A program made the position numbers and the translations under genes. Source: UBA4781 sp963674975 (GTDB lineage Bacteria; Chloroflexota; Anaerolineae; Anaerolineales; Anaerolineaceae). Taken from it: a DNA stretch of 64,000 bases. Of this stretch, positions 17,231-24,681 are shown piece after piece; position 1 is the first letter of the stretch, and each line of letters begins with the position of its first letter. Under the pieces are notes generated by a model that searched no databases, had not been told where the DNA came from, and saw only the letters and a list, made by a program, of their open reading frames with translations. The stretch covers positions 1,116,001-1,180,000 of the forward strand of contig OY771913.1 in assembly GCA_963674975.1 (NCBI GenBank), given 5' to 3'.

Positions 17231-17695
17231 ATGAAACTTTTGACAGAGAGCCTTGTAAGTTTAGATGTTGATGTTTCGAGCAGGTGGGAGGTTATTAAGC
17301 TGCTATGCAGAAAAATGAAAGGGGAAAATCTGGTAAAAGATAGTTTTCTCAATAGCGTCATTGAACGCGAAAAAGAAGCGCCCACCGGTCTGCCAACTGA
17401 AATAGGTGTTGCCATCCCGCATACCACAGGTGATCACGTACTAAAAACATCGATTGCCGTGGCACAGTTAAAAAACCCCGTTAACTTTCAATCTATGGAA
17501 GACCCAGAAAAAGAGATTGCCGTTGAACTGGTATTTTTACTTGCCATTGCAGACCCATCCAATCAAATATTGCTACTGCGGTCTTTAATCAATATCTTCC
17601 GCTCCAAAGAGAATCTACTCAAAATGAAAAACGCCCGATCGAAAAAAGATATCGTAGTTTTGCTTGATGCGGTGGGAAAAGACCTTGAAGAATAA
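17231..17695 (+). CDS. PTS EIIA component, fructose/galactitol (EIIA-2) type
   Basis: 154-aa cytoplasmic phosphocarrier. The phosphorylated histidine is H64 in GVAIPHTTG. It accepts phosphate from HPr and passes it to the EIIB at 20985. ATG 17231 is chosen because TTTAGGATGG lies eight bases upstream; an upstream frame extension overlaps the operator. First gene of an operon EIIA, TrpB-like, TrpA-like 1, EIIC, EIIB, TrpA-like 2, small membrane protein. The single-domain A, B, C arrangement and the EIIC type point to the galactitol (Gat/Sgc) family. Confidence 0.92.
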   Translation: MKLLTESLVSLDVDVSSRWEVIKLLCRKMKGENLVKDSFLNSVIEREKEAPTGLPTEIGVAIPHTTGDHVLKTSIAVAQLKNPVNFQSMEDPEKEIAVELVFLLAIADPSNQILLLRSLINIFRSKENLLKMKNARSKKDIVVLLDAVGKDLEE

Positions 17696-17707
17696 ATGGA
17701 GAAACAA

Positions 17708-18721
17708 ATGTTAAAAAATTGCGATACAACCAACCTTTCAGTTTATTTTGGTGATTTTGGGGGAAAAGATTGCATCAATGACTTCGACTTTGCGCGAAAG
17801 AATCCAAACATAAAACAAATCCAGGAAATTATTACCGGTGATGAATTCGAAAAGGAGTTCAGAAAAATCCTTTCCACATTGCTCCCCGAAGGAATCGCTG
17901 TAAAGACCAACCATACAAAGGAAGGACAAGTTTTGCATGTGGTACCTGCCAATGCGAAACTCTATAACATTGCTGCACAGCTTGCTCTTGCCAAACTGAA
18001 AGGGAAAAAGGGAGTTTTCCTTGGTACTTACCTGAAAGACATTGCAAAAATGACCGCCAGGGCATGCCAGATCCATGGGATTTCGATAAGGATCATGCTG
18101 GGCAGAGACCTATGTGGAGATTCAGCTCTCATCAAAGACCTCAAATCACTGGGAGCTGAAGTAGACAGCACTACCTGTGCAGATTATTTTAATCTCCCTT
18201 ATGCCTACTCTGAAGAACCTTTCCTCCCTGAACCGGAATTCCATGTGATTCCTGTTGAAGCAAACTACGGCGTCTATCCAATGCCTGCCCTGGCGGGAAT
18301 GTTCGCCGGACTCTTCGGCATGGATGTTCTTGATAAATTAGGAAAAACTCCGGAATGTTGTGTTGTTCCCATCACAACCGGTATGGAAGCTATCGGTATG
18401 TTCAAGACTCTACTGAATACAACCTGCAAACTTGCCACTGTAGAAGAATTGATCGCGCAGGAATTCCATCTCATCGACACAGGCGCTTATACCCTATCTA
18501 CTCGCAGCTCGAACAAAGACCAGATGAACACTACTCTTTGCCCCGAATTGGTTGCCTGGTGGAGACAGGCAAAAGTTATGCGCCTGGGCTGTGACAGAAT
18601 TCATCCGGTGAATACTGGATTTTTATCTTCTTTCAATCTTCCTCCTTTAACCGCCCGCGCAACTGCACTGGCAATGGAAGCAACAAACTGTAAAGAAACC
18701 TTAGTACTGGAGGTGAAATAA
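17708..18721 (+). CDS. TrpB-like PLP-dependent enzyme in a PTS operon
   Basis: About 337 aa; a distant relative of tryptophan synthase beta. The segment NAKLYNIAAQLALAKLKGKK aligns with the TrpB stretch starting HKINNALGQALLAK, so the lysine (K88 counting from an ATG at 17696) should bind PLP. The AGQHG active-site block is missing (GTYLKDIAK instead). The phosphate loop GGGSNAIGMF is altered to TTGMEAIGMF. These losses argue against tryptophan synthesis; a lyase or beta-eliminating function, or a structural role, is possible. GGAG precedes ATG 17708 by six bases; the ATG at 17696 touches the EIIA stop. It overlaps the next gene by one base. Confidence 0.8.
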   Translation: MLKNCDTTNLSVYFGDFGGKDCINDFDFARKNPNIKQIQEIITGDEFEKEFRKILSTLLPEGIAVKTNHTKEGQVLHVVPANAKLYNIAAQLALAKLKGKKGVFLGTYLKDIAKMTARACQIHGISIRIMLGRDLCGDSALIKDLKSLGAEVDSTTCADYFNLPYAYSEEPFLPEPEFHVIPVEANYGVYPMPALAGMFAGLFGMDVLDKLGKTPECCVVPITTGMEAIGMFKTLLNTTCKLATVEELIAQEFHLIDTGAYTLSTRSSNKDQMNTTLCPELVAWWRQAKVMRLGCDRIHPVNTGFLSSFNLPPLTARATALAMEATNCKETLVLEVK

Positions 18722-19563
18722 TGATTTATCTTGAGAAAAAACTTAAAGAAACCATTGCCCAAAAAGAAGGCATCTTGAGTGTTTCCCTCGCGCCTAATGG
18801 CAGCAGAGATTATAAAGACCTGCTCGATTCCGTCAGTTATCTGATCGAAGCCGGCTTAACACAGCTTATGATGCTTTCCTACGTTCCAGATGCGATGAAA
18901 CTAAGCGAAATTGCACCATTCGAACGCAGATTGCTGCTTAAAGGGATCCAATACGGCAGTTATCGGGATATGTTCTTTGACAATGCGAAAGCAGTCAAAG
19001 AAAAATTCAGCGATCTACCTCTCATTGCCACACCCATGCTGGGTGATGTTCTTTGCTATGGGCTCAAACGCTACATCACAAAAGCTGCACAGGTGGGTGT
19101 TAATGGTTGGGATTCAGCGTTCTATCAAGCGGTAGATGATCCGACAGGTTATCGAAAACTAGTAGAAGAAGCAAATATGGGTTTTATTTGCGCGATCGGA
19201 TCCGGCGGGCTTGATCTTGATAACACCGATCACTGCAAGATTTTGGATGCCATCGTTAAAGTAACCTCCGGTGAGCTATTTTTCGTCCCTGCCCAACCAG
19301 GAACAGCAAATTCGCTTAAAGGCGCACCGATCAAGAAATACGTTGATTATATTCACGATCTTCAAGAGAAGAACAATAATCACTGCCCCATTATCAGCAT
19401 TGGTGGTATCTCCTCTGCTGAAGACGCATATGAAGTTGTAAAAGTAGCAGGAACCGACGGCGTGCATTTTTCTTCGGCATATATAAAACGCCGGTTCAGC
19501 GGACAAAGCAAAAAAGAAATTCAGACGTGGCTGAAAGAAGTAAAGCAAGCAATGAAATCTTAA
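18721..19563 (+). CDS. TrpA-like TIM-barrel protein 1 (divergent)
   Basis: 280 aa, distant homologue of tryptophan synthase alpha. The C-terminal half shows the phosphate-binding pattern (IISIGGISSAEDAYEVV, GTDGVHFSSAYIK) and a VPAQPGTANSLKG loop like the TrpA loop 6. The N-terminal catalytic region is changed: where TrpA has ELGxPFSDPxxDGP, this protein reads LMMLSYVPDAMKLSE, so the usual Glu/Asp pair is absent. Excellent GGAGGTG before an ATG that overlaps the stop of the TrpB-like gene (TAATG), implying translational coupling. It may form a complex with the TrpB-like protein, as TrpA does with TrpB. Function unknown. Confidence 0.78.
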   Translation: MIYLEKKLKETIAQKEGILSVSLAPNGSRDYKDLLDSVSYLIEAGLTQLMMLSYVPDAMKLSEIAPFERRLLLKGIQYGSYRDMFFDNAKAVKEKFSDLPLIATPMLGDVLCYGLKRYITKAAQVGVNGWDSAFYQAVDDPTGYRKLVEEANMGFICAIGSGGLDLDNTDHCKILDAIVKVTSGELFFVPAQPGTANSLKGAPIKKYVDYIHDLQEKNNNHCPIISIGGISSAEDAYEVVKVAGTDGVHFSSAYIKRRFSGQSKKEIQTWLKEVKQAMKS

Positions 19564-19580
19564 TTTAATTGGAGGTATTA

Positions 19581-20867
19581 ATGGAAAGTGTTATGAGTAT
19601 CATTATAGGTTTTCTTGGCGGAGTCGCCTCACTTGACAAAGTTGTGTTAGTCCCCTTCGTCATCCTCATCCTGGCACTTGTATTCGGCGTGAAATTTGGA
19701 ACTGCCCTGAAGAGTGCTCTTATGATGGGCGGTGGTCTTCTGGGTATTCTCACCATCAATGCAATGATGGTTGAATATATGAATCCCGTAGCTGAAGGCT
19801 TGATCGCCAATACAAGCGCAACCAACGATATGCTGGATATGGGTATGACGGCTATGTTCGGAGCTGTTGTTTCATTACCGTTCTTTATCTTCATGTATCC
19901 CATCGGTATTGTAGTAAACCTCATACTCCTCTCTGTCAAATGGACGAAGACCATTGATGTTGATTTTTTGACCTACTTCAGCTTTTTACTCCCCGTCATA
20001 CCAATTTATCTACTTACGGGAAGTGTAGTGGCAACATTGATCGGGTTCATCGTTTTCTTCGCACTCTGTTTAAAAATCGCAGATTGGACTGCACCAATGG
20101 TGAAGGATTACTATGGAGTGGATGGTATTTCTATTCCACATGCAAGCTGTGGCTTCCAGGCAGTTTACGTCATTCCATTGAACTGGCTTCTGGATAAAAT
20201 CCCGGGCATCAACAAAATTAATTTCACTCTCGGTGACGTGAAGAAAAAATTGGGCGTACTTGGTGAACCGGCTGTCATTTCTTTCCTGATCGGTTTTATT
20301 CTCGGTCTTTTCGCAAGACTCGGTTTTGGATCTGCGATCGAGGTCGGTATTGGGCTTTCTGCAACAGTTTATTTATTCCCGAAAGCGATCGGCATCATGA
20401 TGGAAGGCTTGACACCCATCTCCAAGCAAATGAGAGATGTAATGACCAAACGCTACAAAAGAGACGATGTTTACATGGGTATGGATGCCGCCATTTTCTC
20501 CGGTTATCCCGAAGTAGTTACCCTGCAAGCAATTTGTATCCCCATTGCCCTGCTGTGCTACTTCTTCCTGCCCGGGTCAAGAGTCCTTCCAACCGCTGAA
20601 TCCCTGCAAATCGCAATTGTTATCGGTATGATTCTCCCATTCGCAGGTCCGAAAGGCAAAAAAGGCAATGTATTCCGCACGATTCTTATTTTCACAATTC
20701 TTACCATCGCAGCCACTTATGTATGCACCTATGTTTCCCCCATGGTTACGAATCTGTGCCGCAATACCGGCTTTGAGCTTGCAGAAGGACAGGTCGTTAC
20801 ATCATTTGGTATGCGTGACCCACAAACCGGTCTGATTTACTGGGTCATGAAACTGCTCGGTTATTAG
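19581..20867 (+). CDS. PTS EIIC component, galactitol (GatC/SgcC) family
   Basis: 428-aa membrane permease that carries the substrate during phosphorylation. About ten hydrophobic segments; family features include SLPFFIFMYPIGI, DGISIPHASCGFQAVY and FPKAIGIMMEGLTPISKQMR. ATG 19581 is preferred, with GGAGG seven bases before it. It follows TrpA-like 1 by 17 bp. A 10-bp hairpin in the gap to EIIB may set the C:B ratio. The GatC family moves polyols and sugars such as galactitol; the real substrate here may differ given the TrpA/TrpB-like enzymes. Confidence 0.92.
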   Translation: MESVMSIIIGFLGGVASLDKVVLVPFVILILALVFGVKFGTALKSALMMGGGLLGILTINAMMVEYMNPVAEGLIANTSATNDMLDMGMTAMFGAVVSLPFFIFMYPIGIVVNLILLSVKWTKTIDVDFLTYFSFLLPVIPIYLLTGSVVATLIGFIVFFALCLKIADWTAPMVKDYYGVDGISIPHASCGFQAVYVIPLNWLLDKIPGINKINFTLGDVKKKLGVLGEPAVISFLIGFILGLFARLGFGSAIEVGIGLSATVYLFPKAIGIMMEGLTPISKQMRDVMTKRYKRDDVYMGMDAAIFSGYPEVVTLQAICIPIALLCYFFLPGSRVLPTAESLQIAIVIGMILPFAGPKGKKGNVFRTILIFTILTIAATYVCTYVSPMVTNLCRNTGFELAEGQVVTSFGMRDPQTGLIYWVMKLLGY

Positions 20868-20908
20868 TATAAATAGGCATAAAAACAGCCACGCCTAACG
20901 GTTATCAC

Positions 20909-20940
20909 GACGGGACAAGCAAGCATTTGTTTGTCCCGTC
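20909..20940 (+). promoter_or_regulatory. intercistronic hairpin between EIIC and EIIB
   Basis: Perfect 10-bp stem GACGGGACAA/TTGTCCCGTC with a 12-base loop, not followed by a strong T-run. Likely a processing, stability or partial-termination element. The other PTS operon has a hairpin at the same place (29521-29551). Confidence 0.65.
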
Positions 20941-20984
20941 TTCGAAAGATTTTTGATGGAAAAAAACAAAGAAAGGAGCATCGA

Positions 20985-21269
20985 ATGAAATATATCGTTA
21001 TTTGCTGTCATGCTGCAATGGCTACCTCTTCAATGATGGAAACCTGTTTGAAAGAGTTGCTTGAAAAGAACAACATCGAAGCGAAAATCAGGAAGTGTAC
21101 GGCGATAGAAGTAGATGGCATTCTCAAAGATCATAATGTTGATCTGATCATGCCGAATGGAAAATTTGTCTGCGAAGATGTTCCGGTTGTGAGCGGCTTA
21201 CCATACCTGACCGGTGTGGGCATTGAGAAAATGGAAAAAGAAATCATCGACATTCTCACAAAGGAATAA
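20985..21269 (+). CDS. PTS EIIB component, galactitol type
   Basis: 94-aa phosphocarrier. The motif VICCHAAMATSS corresponds to the family CGTGIATS; C8 is the likely phosphorylated cysteine. ATG 20985 has AAAGGAG seven bases upstream, which rules out an 18-codon extension. Passes phosphate from EIIA (17231) to the sugar at EIIC (19581). 13 bp before TrpA-like 2. Confidence 0.92.
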   Translation: MKYIVICCHAAMATSSMMETCLKELLEKNNIEAKIRKCTAIEVDGILKDHNVDLIMPNGKFVCEDVPVVSGLPYLTGVGIEKMEKEIIDILTKE

Positions 21270-21282
21270 GGATTAATCAAGA

Positions 21283-22074
21283 ATGGAAAATACACAATCA
21301 ATGAATCGAATGAAACGTATATTTAAAGAAAACAAAGAAAAAGGAAAACACTCGCTTGTTTTATATTTCCCCATAGGCGATACAATTTTGGGCAGCGATG
21401 TTGAATGGGCAGGTCGTTATTTTAATAACGGGGTTGACGTACTGGAGATAGGGTTGCCATACGAAGAACCTTCTCTTGATGGACCTTCTGTAAAGCACTC
21501 AATGGAGAGAGCGCTCAAAGTTGTTAATCTTGAAAAGGTTTTTTCTTCAATTAAAGAAATACGCAAAGCATTCCCGAACAATATCTTACAGATCATGACC
21601 TATTTCGGGAACATTGAAAAATATGGCATTGAGCGTTTTGCAGAGATCTGCCATGAATGTGATGTGGATGGAATGTTATCTCCGGATGCCCCAAAAGAAA
21701 AGCTGATTGAATTGGATAAAGAACTATCTCAATATAATATATTCAATCTGCGATTTGTTCCCTACAATCTGACCGATGAGATCATTGTTAATCTTAAAAA
21801 TAAAGCAAGAGGATATATTTTCCAACAGGCAGTAAATGGAGCAACCGGACCCCAGAAGACTGTAGATATTCAAGTTAAAAGCAATATTCAAAAGATCAAA
21901 GCTGCCGGAGTTACTACCCCGGTCTTTGCAGGTTTCGGTATCAACGATGCCAAACAGGCAGCAGAAGTCCTTTCAATGGGAGCTGACGGAGTCATCGTGG
22001 GCAGTGCTACCATTAATCATGTTGCCGAAGGTAATGGTGAAGAATATATTAAGAGCCTGTCACGGGTAATGTAA
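21283..22074 (+). CDS. TrpA-like TIM-barrel lyase 2 (catalytic residues kept)
   Basis: 263 aa, homologue of tryptophan synthase alpha (TrpA cleaves indole-3-glycerol phosphate to indole and glyceraldehyde-3-phosphate). E55 in VLEIGLPY and D66 in SLDGPS keep the 11-residue spacing of catalytic E49 and D60 of Salmonella TrpA. Loop VNGATGPQ and the phosphate site GFGINDAKQ, GADGVIVGSAT are present. No trp genes are nearby and the gene sits in a PTS operon, so it may perform a retro-aldol cleavage on the phosphorylated PTS product, like the Igl/BX1 lyases. Shine-Dalgarno AAGGA is 11 bases from the ATG. Confidence 0.85.
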   Translation: MENTQSMNRMKRIFKENKEKGKHSLVLYFPIGDTILGSDVEWAGRYFNNGVDVLEIGLPYEEPSLDGPSVKHSMERALKVVNLEKVFSSIKEIRKAFPNNILQIMTYFGNIEKYGIERFAEICHECDVDGMLSPDAPKEKLIELDKELSQYNIFNLRFVPYNLTDEIIVNLKNKARGYIFQQAVNGATGPQKTVDIQVKSNIQKIKAAGVTTPVFAGFGINDAKQAAEVLSMGADGVIVGSATINHVAEGNGEEYIKSLSRVM

Positions 22075-22089
22075 CAAGGAGACTAGCTT

Positions 22090-22242
22090 ATGAGCATGAC
22101 TGTTCGCTATTTACTGGCTGGAATGATCGTCCTTTATCCTGCTTTTGTTATGCTGCTTTATAAGTTGGTGATTGAGAAAAAGCTTACTAAAGAAAAAGAA
22201 ATGAGCGAGCATAAAGCAGCAGCAGGCTCTCATAAAGAATGA
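22090..22242 (+). CDS. 50-aa single-pass membrane protein
   Basis: Small protein with one hydrophobic helix (about residues 7-26, YLLAGMIVLYPAFVMLLYKL) and a lysine-rich tail. AAGGAG lies eight bases before the ATG, and the gene begins 15 bp after TrpA-like 2 and ends before the operon terminator. Strong binding site, clean helix and position make it real despite its size. It could be a PTS accessory or a regulator of the permease. No family recognised. Confidence 0.7.
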   Translation: MSMTVRYLLAGMIVLYPAFVMLLYKLVIEKKLTKEKEMSEHKAAAGSHKE

Positions 22243-22273
22243 TTGCATTCTCTAAAATTGTTCTTAAAAAAGA

Positions 22274-22310
22274 AAAAGGTAGATGGGTGTTTTTCCCATC
22301 TACCTTTTTT
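22274..22310. terminator. bidirectional rho-independent terminator
   Basis: AAGGTAGATGGG/CCCATCTACCTT stem with A-run before and T-run after. Ends the PTS/TrpAB-like operon and the convergent membrane-protein gene. Confidence 0.88.
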
Positions 22311-22323
22311 GATCTTTGTTCTT

Positions 22324-23280
22324 CTATTCTTCTTTTTTCTTCAATTGCTGGACATAATTAAAGATCAAGATTGCCAATCCGGCTACCACAAGCGTGATCG
22401 GTCCAACCAGGCTGGTTGCCGATTCCGTCATGAACACGAGCATGGCAACACCCAGTAAAATTCCAGCCGGATATTTCGCCCAATCGGTCGGATATCTCTC
22501 CCGCATGAACCACAAAGCACCAAAGGTAAGCGCCAGTCCACCCAGGAACAAACCACCTGAGAAAGGAATATGAAACACTTTTTCAATCAGCATAACAAGC
22601 GAAATACTGGTGAAAACACCTGCGGGGATGAGCGCCCACCAGAGTTTCTTTGACCAGAAATATGCCCCATAAAATGGTAGAGCCAGAAGAGCTATCACAA
22701 CAATATCAAAAAATGCGCCTGATAAAAATTCAGCAAAAAGAGGGATCGTTCCGACCACAACCAGTGCTGTAAGTGGAATAAGCGCCCACTGCCTAGTCTT
22801 GTCAGCCAGGTAGATGTATAAAAAGGGTACAGCAATTCCATACAACACCAGCGCTCCCACCAGATTCCCGCTCATGAAGTCCGCAAATAAAACGACCAAT
22901 GTCAGCACGATCATCACCCAAGCAGGGATCAGCGCCCATTGATTTTTCTGCGTATCATGGATAAAAGCAACAGCGAACGGGACCGCAATCCCAAACAGGA
23001 TCGGAGAGCCATTAAGAGCTTCCCCCAACTGAGTACCATCCAACCCAATTACCAGCGCAATCCCGGCACTTATCGAAGCAGGGAACAGCCAGCCCCATTC
23101 TTTCTTTTCTCTGAGAAAATAAGTCGTCAAGAAAAAGACAGCCAGTGTCCCGAAAGCCAGTGCCCAGAACAGGTTGGATGTATTGTTTAGATAAATAATG
23201 CCCAATTCATTCAGCAGAAACAATCCGCCTATCACAATAAGGACAATTCCCCAGAAAATATTCACAATTTTCGTTTTCAT
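22324..23280 (-). CDS. hypothetical multi-pass membrane protein with WALIP repeats
   Basis: 318 aa, about ten hydrophobic helices arranged in pairs. Each pair begins with a recurring aromatic motif (GWLFPA, QWALIPAWV, QWALIPLTA, WWALIPAGV), showing internal duplication of a two-helix unit. The N-terminus (FWGIVLIVIGGLFLLNELGI) resembles the LiaF/DUF5668-type membrane domain often seen in envelope-stress proteins. ATG 23280 follows AAAGGAGATAT; the upstream extension is not needed. Next gene upstream, on the same strand, is the 73-aa membrane protein. No catalytic motif. Confidence 0.75.
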   Translation of the reverse strand: MKTKIVNIFWGIVLIVIGGLFLLNELGIIYLNNTSNLFWALAFGTLAVFFLTTYFLREKKEWGWLFPASISAGIALVIGLDGTQLGEALNGSPILFGIAVPFAVAFIHDTQKNQWALIPAWVMIVLTLVVLFADFMSGNLVGALVLYGIAVPFLYIYLADKTRQWALIPLTALVVVGTIPLFAEFLSGAFFDIVVIALLALPFYGAYFWSKKLWWALIPAGVFTSISLVMLIEKVFHIPFSGGLFLGGLALTFGALWFMRERYPTDWAKYPAGILLGVAMLVFMTESATSLVGPITLVVAGLAILIFNYVQQLKKKEE

Positions 23281-23416
23281 ATATCTCCTTTCACACACAG
23301 CACCCCACCCTATTACATAGGTCAAAGCGCAGGTTTTCGATCCTTCTCCTTTAGTCCATATAAAAAGGGAGAAGGATCATGCACAGTATTCATTTGATTT
23401 AAACAGAGTTTTTCGC

Positions 23417-23638
23417 TTAAAGCCCCAGGTATTTGAGAGCTGCATAAACAAGAAAAGCAGGCCAAACCAGAGCTTTTAAAAAGCCCAATACACCCAGCCA
23501 GAAAGTACCCGCAGTGCCAATGAAATAAACGCACGCGCCGATAAATCCCAATCCATAAATCGCTCCGGATGTCCCACTACGATAGTGGTTCTTTGGCATA
23601 CAATTTTCTCGCTCAATACGATCATTTTCGGTATCCAT
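23417..23638 (-). CDS. small conserved two-helix membrane protein
   Basis: 73 aa. The core (SGTSGAIYGLGFIGACVYFI and FLKALVWPAFLVYAALKYL) looks like a short membrane protein conserved in several Gram-positive phyla, function unknown. AAAAGGAG precedes the ATG by six bases. Right upstream of the binding site lies a tandem TTCAC repeat. Confidence 0.75.
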   Translation of the reverse strand: MDTENDRIERENCMPKNHYRSGTSGAIYGLGFIGACVYFIGTAGTFWLGVLGFLKALVWPAFLVYAALKYLGL

Positions 23639-23652
23639 TTTTTCTCCTTTTC

Positions 23653-23674
23653 CACTTCACTTCACTTCACTTCA
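23653..23674. repeat. short tandem repeat (TTCAC)4
   Basis: Four copies of a 5-base unit lie 15-36 bp upstream of the start of the 73-aa gene, just before its Shine-Dalgarno. Slippage here would alter the leader length. Confidence 0.7.
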
Positions 23675-23750
23675 ATGATATATACGTCACTTCGATATTT
23701 AAGTTGTCTCAATTTAGAAAAACGGAATAGAAGATCATCAAGAGAAATAG

Positions 23751-23782
23751 AAAAAACGATAGAAAATACCTATCGTTTTTTC
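23751..23782. terminator. rho-independent terminator
   Basis: AAAAAACGATAG/CTATCGTTTTTT stem with 7-base loop. It lies 29 bp past the stop of the HAD gene on the minus strand and closes the long PTS operon. Confidence 0.82.
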
Positions 23783-23810
23783 AAAATCGAATTCCAATAA
23801 AGGAGAAATT

Positions 23811-24632
23811 TTATAAAGAAAAATAATCAGTCAAAAATTCTGCCGGTCCTTCCTCATTGTTTGAACCAACCACAAAATCGGAAATAGCCTTCACACTATC
23901 AATAGCATTATCTACCGCCACAGCGGTTCCCGCAGCCTCCAAAATACCCATGTCATTTTGCTGATCGCCAAAAGCCATAACGGATTCCGTAGGAATGTGC
24001 AGGTAATCAACCAGATGCATCAGCCCAGCTTGTTTTGATACGCCAGCCGGCATCGCTTCGATAGATTCTGGAGAACCGGCAGAGAGTGATACTTTTCCAC
24101 CATATCTATTCTCCAGCATTTCAGTTAACTTCCCAACATTTTCTCGATTCAAACGATTGATCCAAATAGCCTTACACATTTCAGAAAAGTGATCTTTAAC
24201 AGCAGCCCATTCGCCAACCGCCTCAACTTTTTCTCGAAACATTTCCGTGATATGTTCAGTGTTGTAATTCTCTTCTTTCACGAAAATATTATCGGATATA
24301 AACAATGCCAGCTCACATCCATAATTATGATCATACTTAGTGATCGCATCCACAAAATCAACATCCAGAAACTGCCCAAAGATCACCTCTTTATCCGGTT
24401 TCTGCACGACTGCCCCATTGGCAAGAATTAGAGGAATCTTGATCTCTAGAGCTCGTATCACGCTTTCAACTGAAGGAAATATTTTTCCAGTTGCAAGAGT
24501 AACAGCAATACCTTTTTCTTGGACCTTTTTGATCGCATCGATCGTTTTCTTGCCCAATTCTTGATTGTCGTTAACCAGAGTTCCGTCAACGTCAAATACT
24601 AATAGCTTCACATCATGTGATTTTTTATTCAT
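23811..24632 (-). CDS. Cof-type HAD-IIB phosphatase
   Basis: 273 aa. HAD motif I FDVDGTLV (nucleophile Asp), motif II-type TLATGK, and motif IV GDQQNDMGIL with a Cof-type cap between. These enzymes hydrolyse sugar phosphates and similar small phosphoesters. It is the last gene of the operon that runs leftward from EIIA at 31176, so it may remove phosphate from a pathway intermediate and relieve sugar-phosphate stress. Weak ribosome site (GTGAGTATAAC). Confidence 0.88.
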   Translation of the reverse strand: MNKKSHDVKLLVFDVDGTLVNDNQELGKKTIDAIKKVQEKGIAVTLATGKIFPSVESVIRALEIKIPLILANGAVVQKPDKEVIFGQFLDVDFVDAITKYDHNYGCELALFISDNIFVKEENYNTEHITEMFREKVEAVGEWAAVKDHFSEMCKAIWINRLNRENVGKLTEMLENRYGGKVSLSAGSPESIEAMPAGVSKQAGLMHLVDYLHIPTESVMAFGDQQNDMGILEAAGTAVAVDNAIDSVKAISDFVVGSNNEEGPAEFLTDYFSL

Positions 24633-24681
24633 ATATAGTTATACTCACGTAAATAATTTTGTGGTTGTTGTAAATAATAGT

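Noticed and set aside
17708..22074. Reading the TrpA/TrpB-like genes as tryptophan biosynthesis
   Set aside because: They lie inside a PTS operon, no other trp gene is present, the TrpB-like protein lacks key active-site blocks and there are two unlike TrpA copies.
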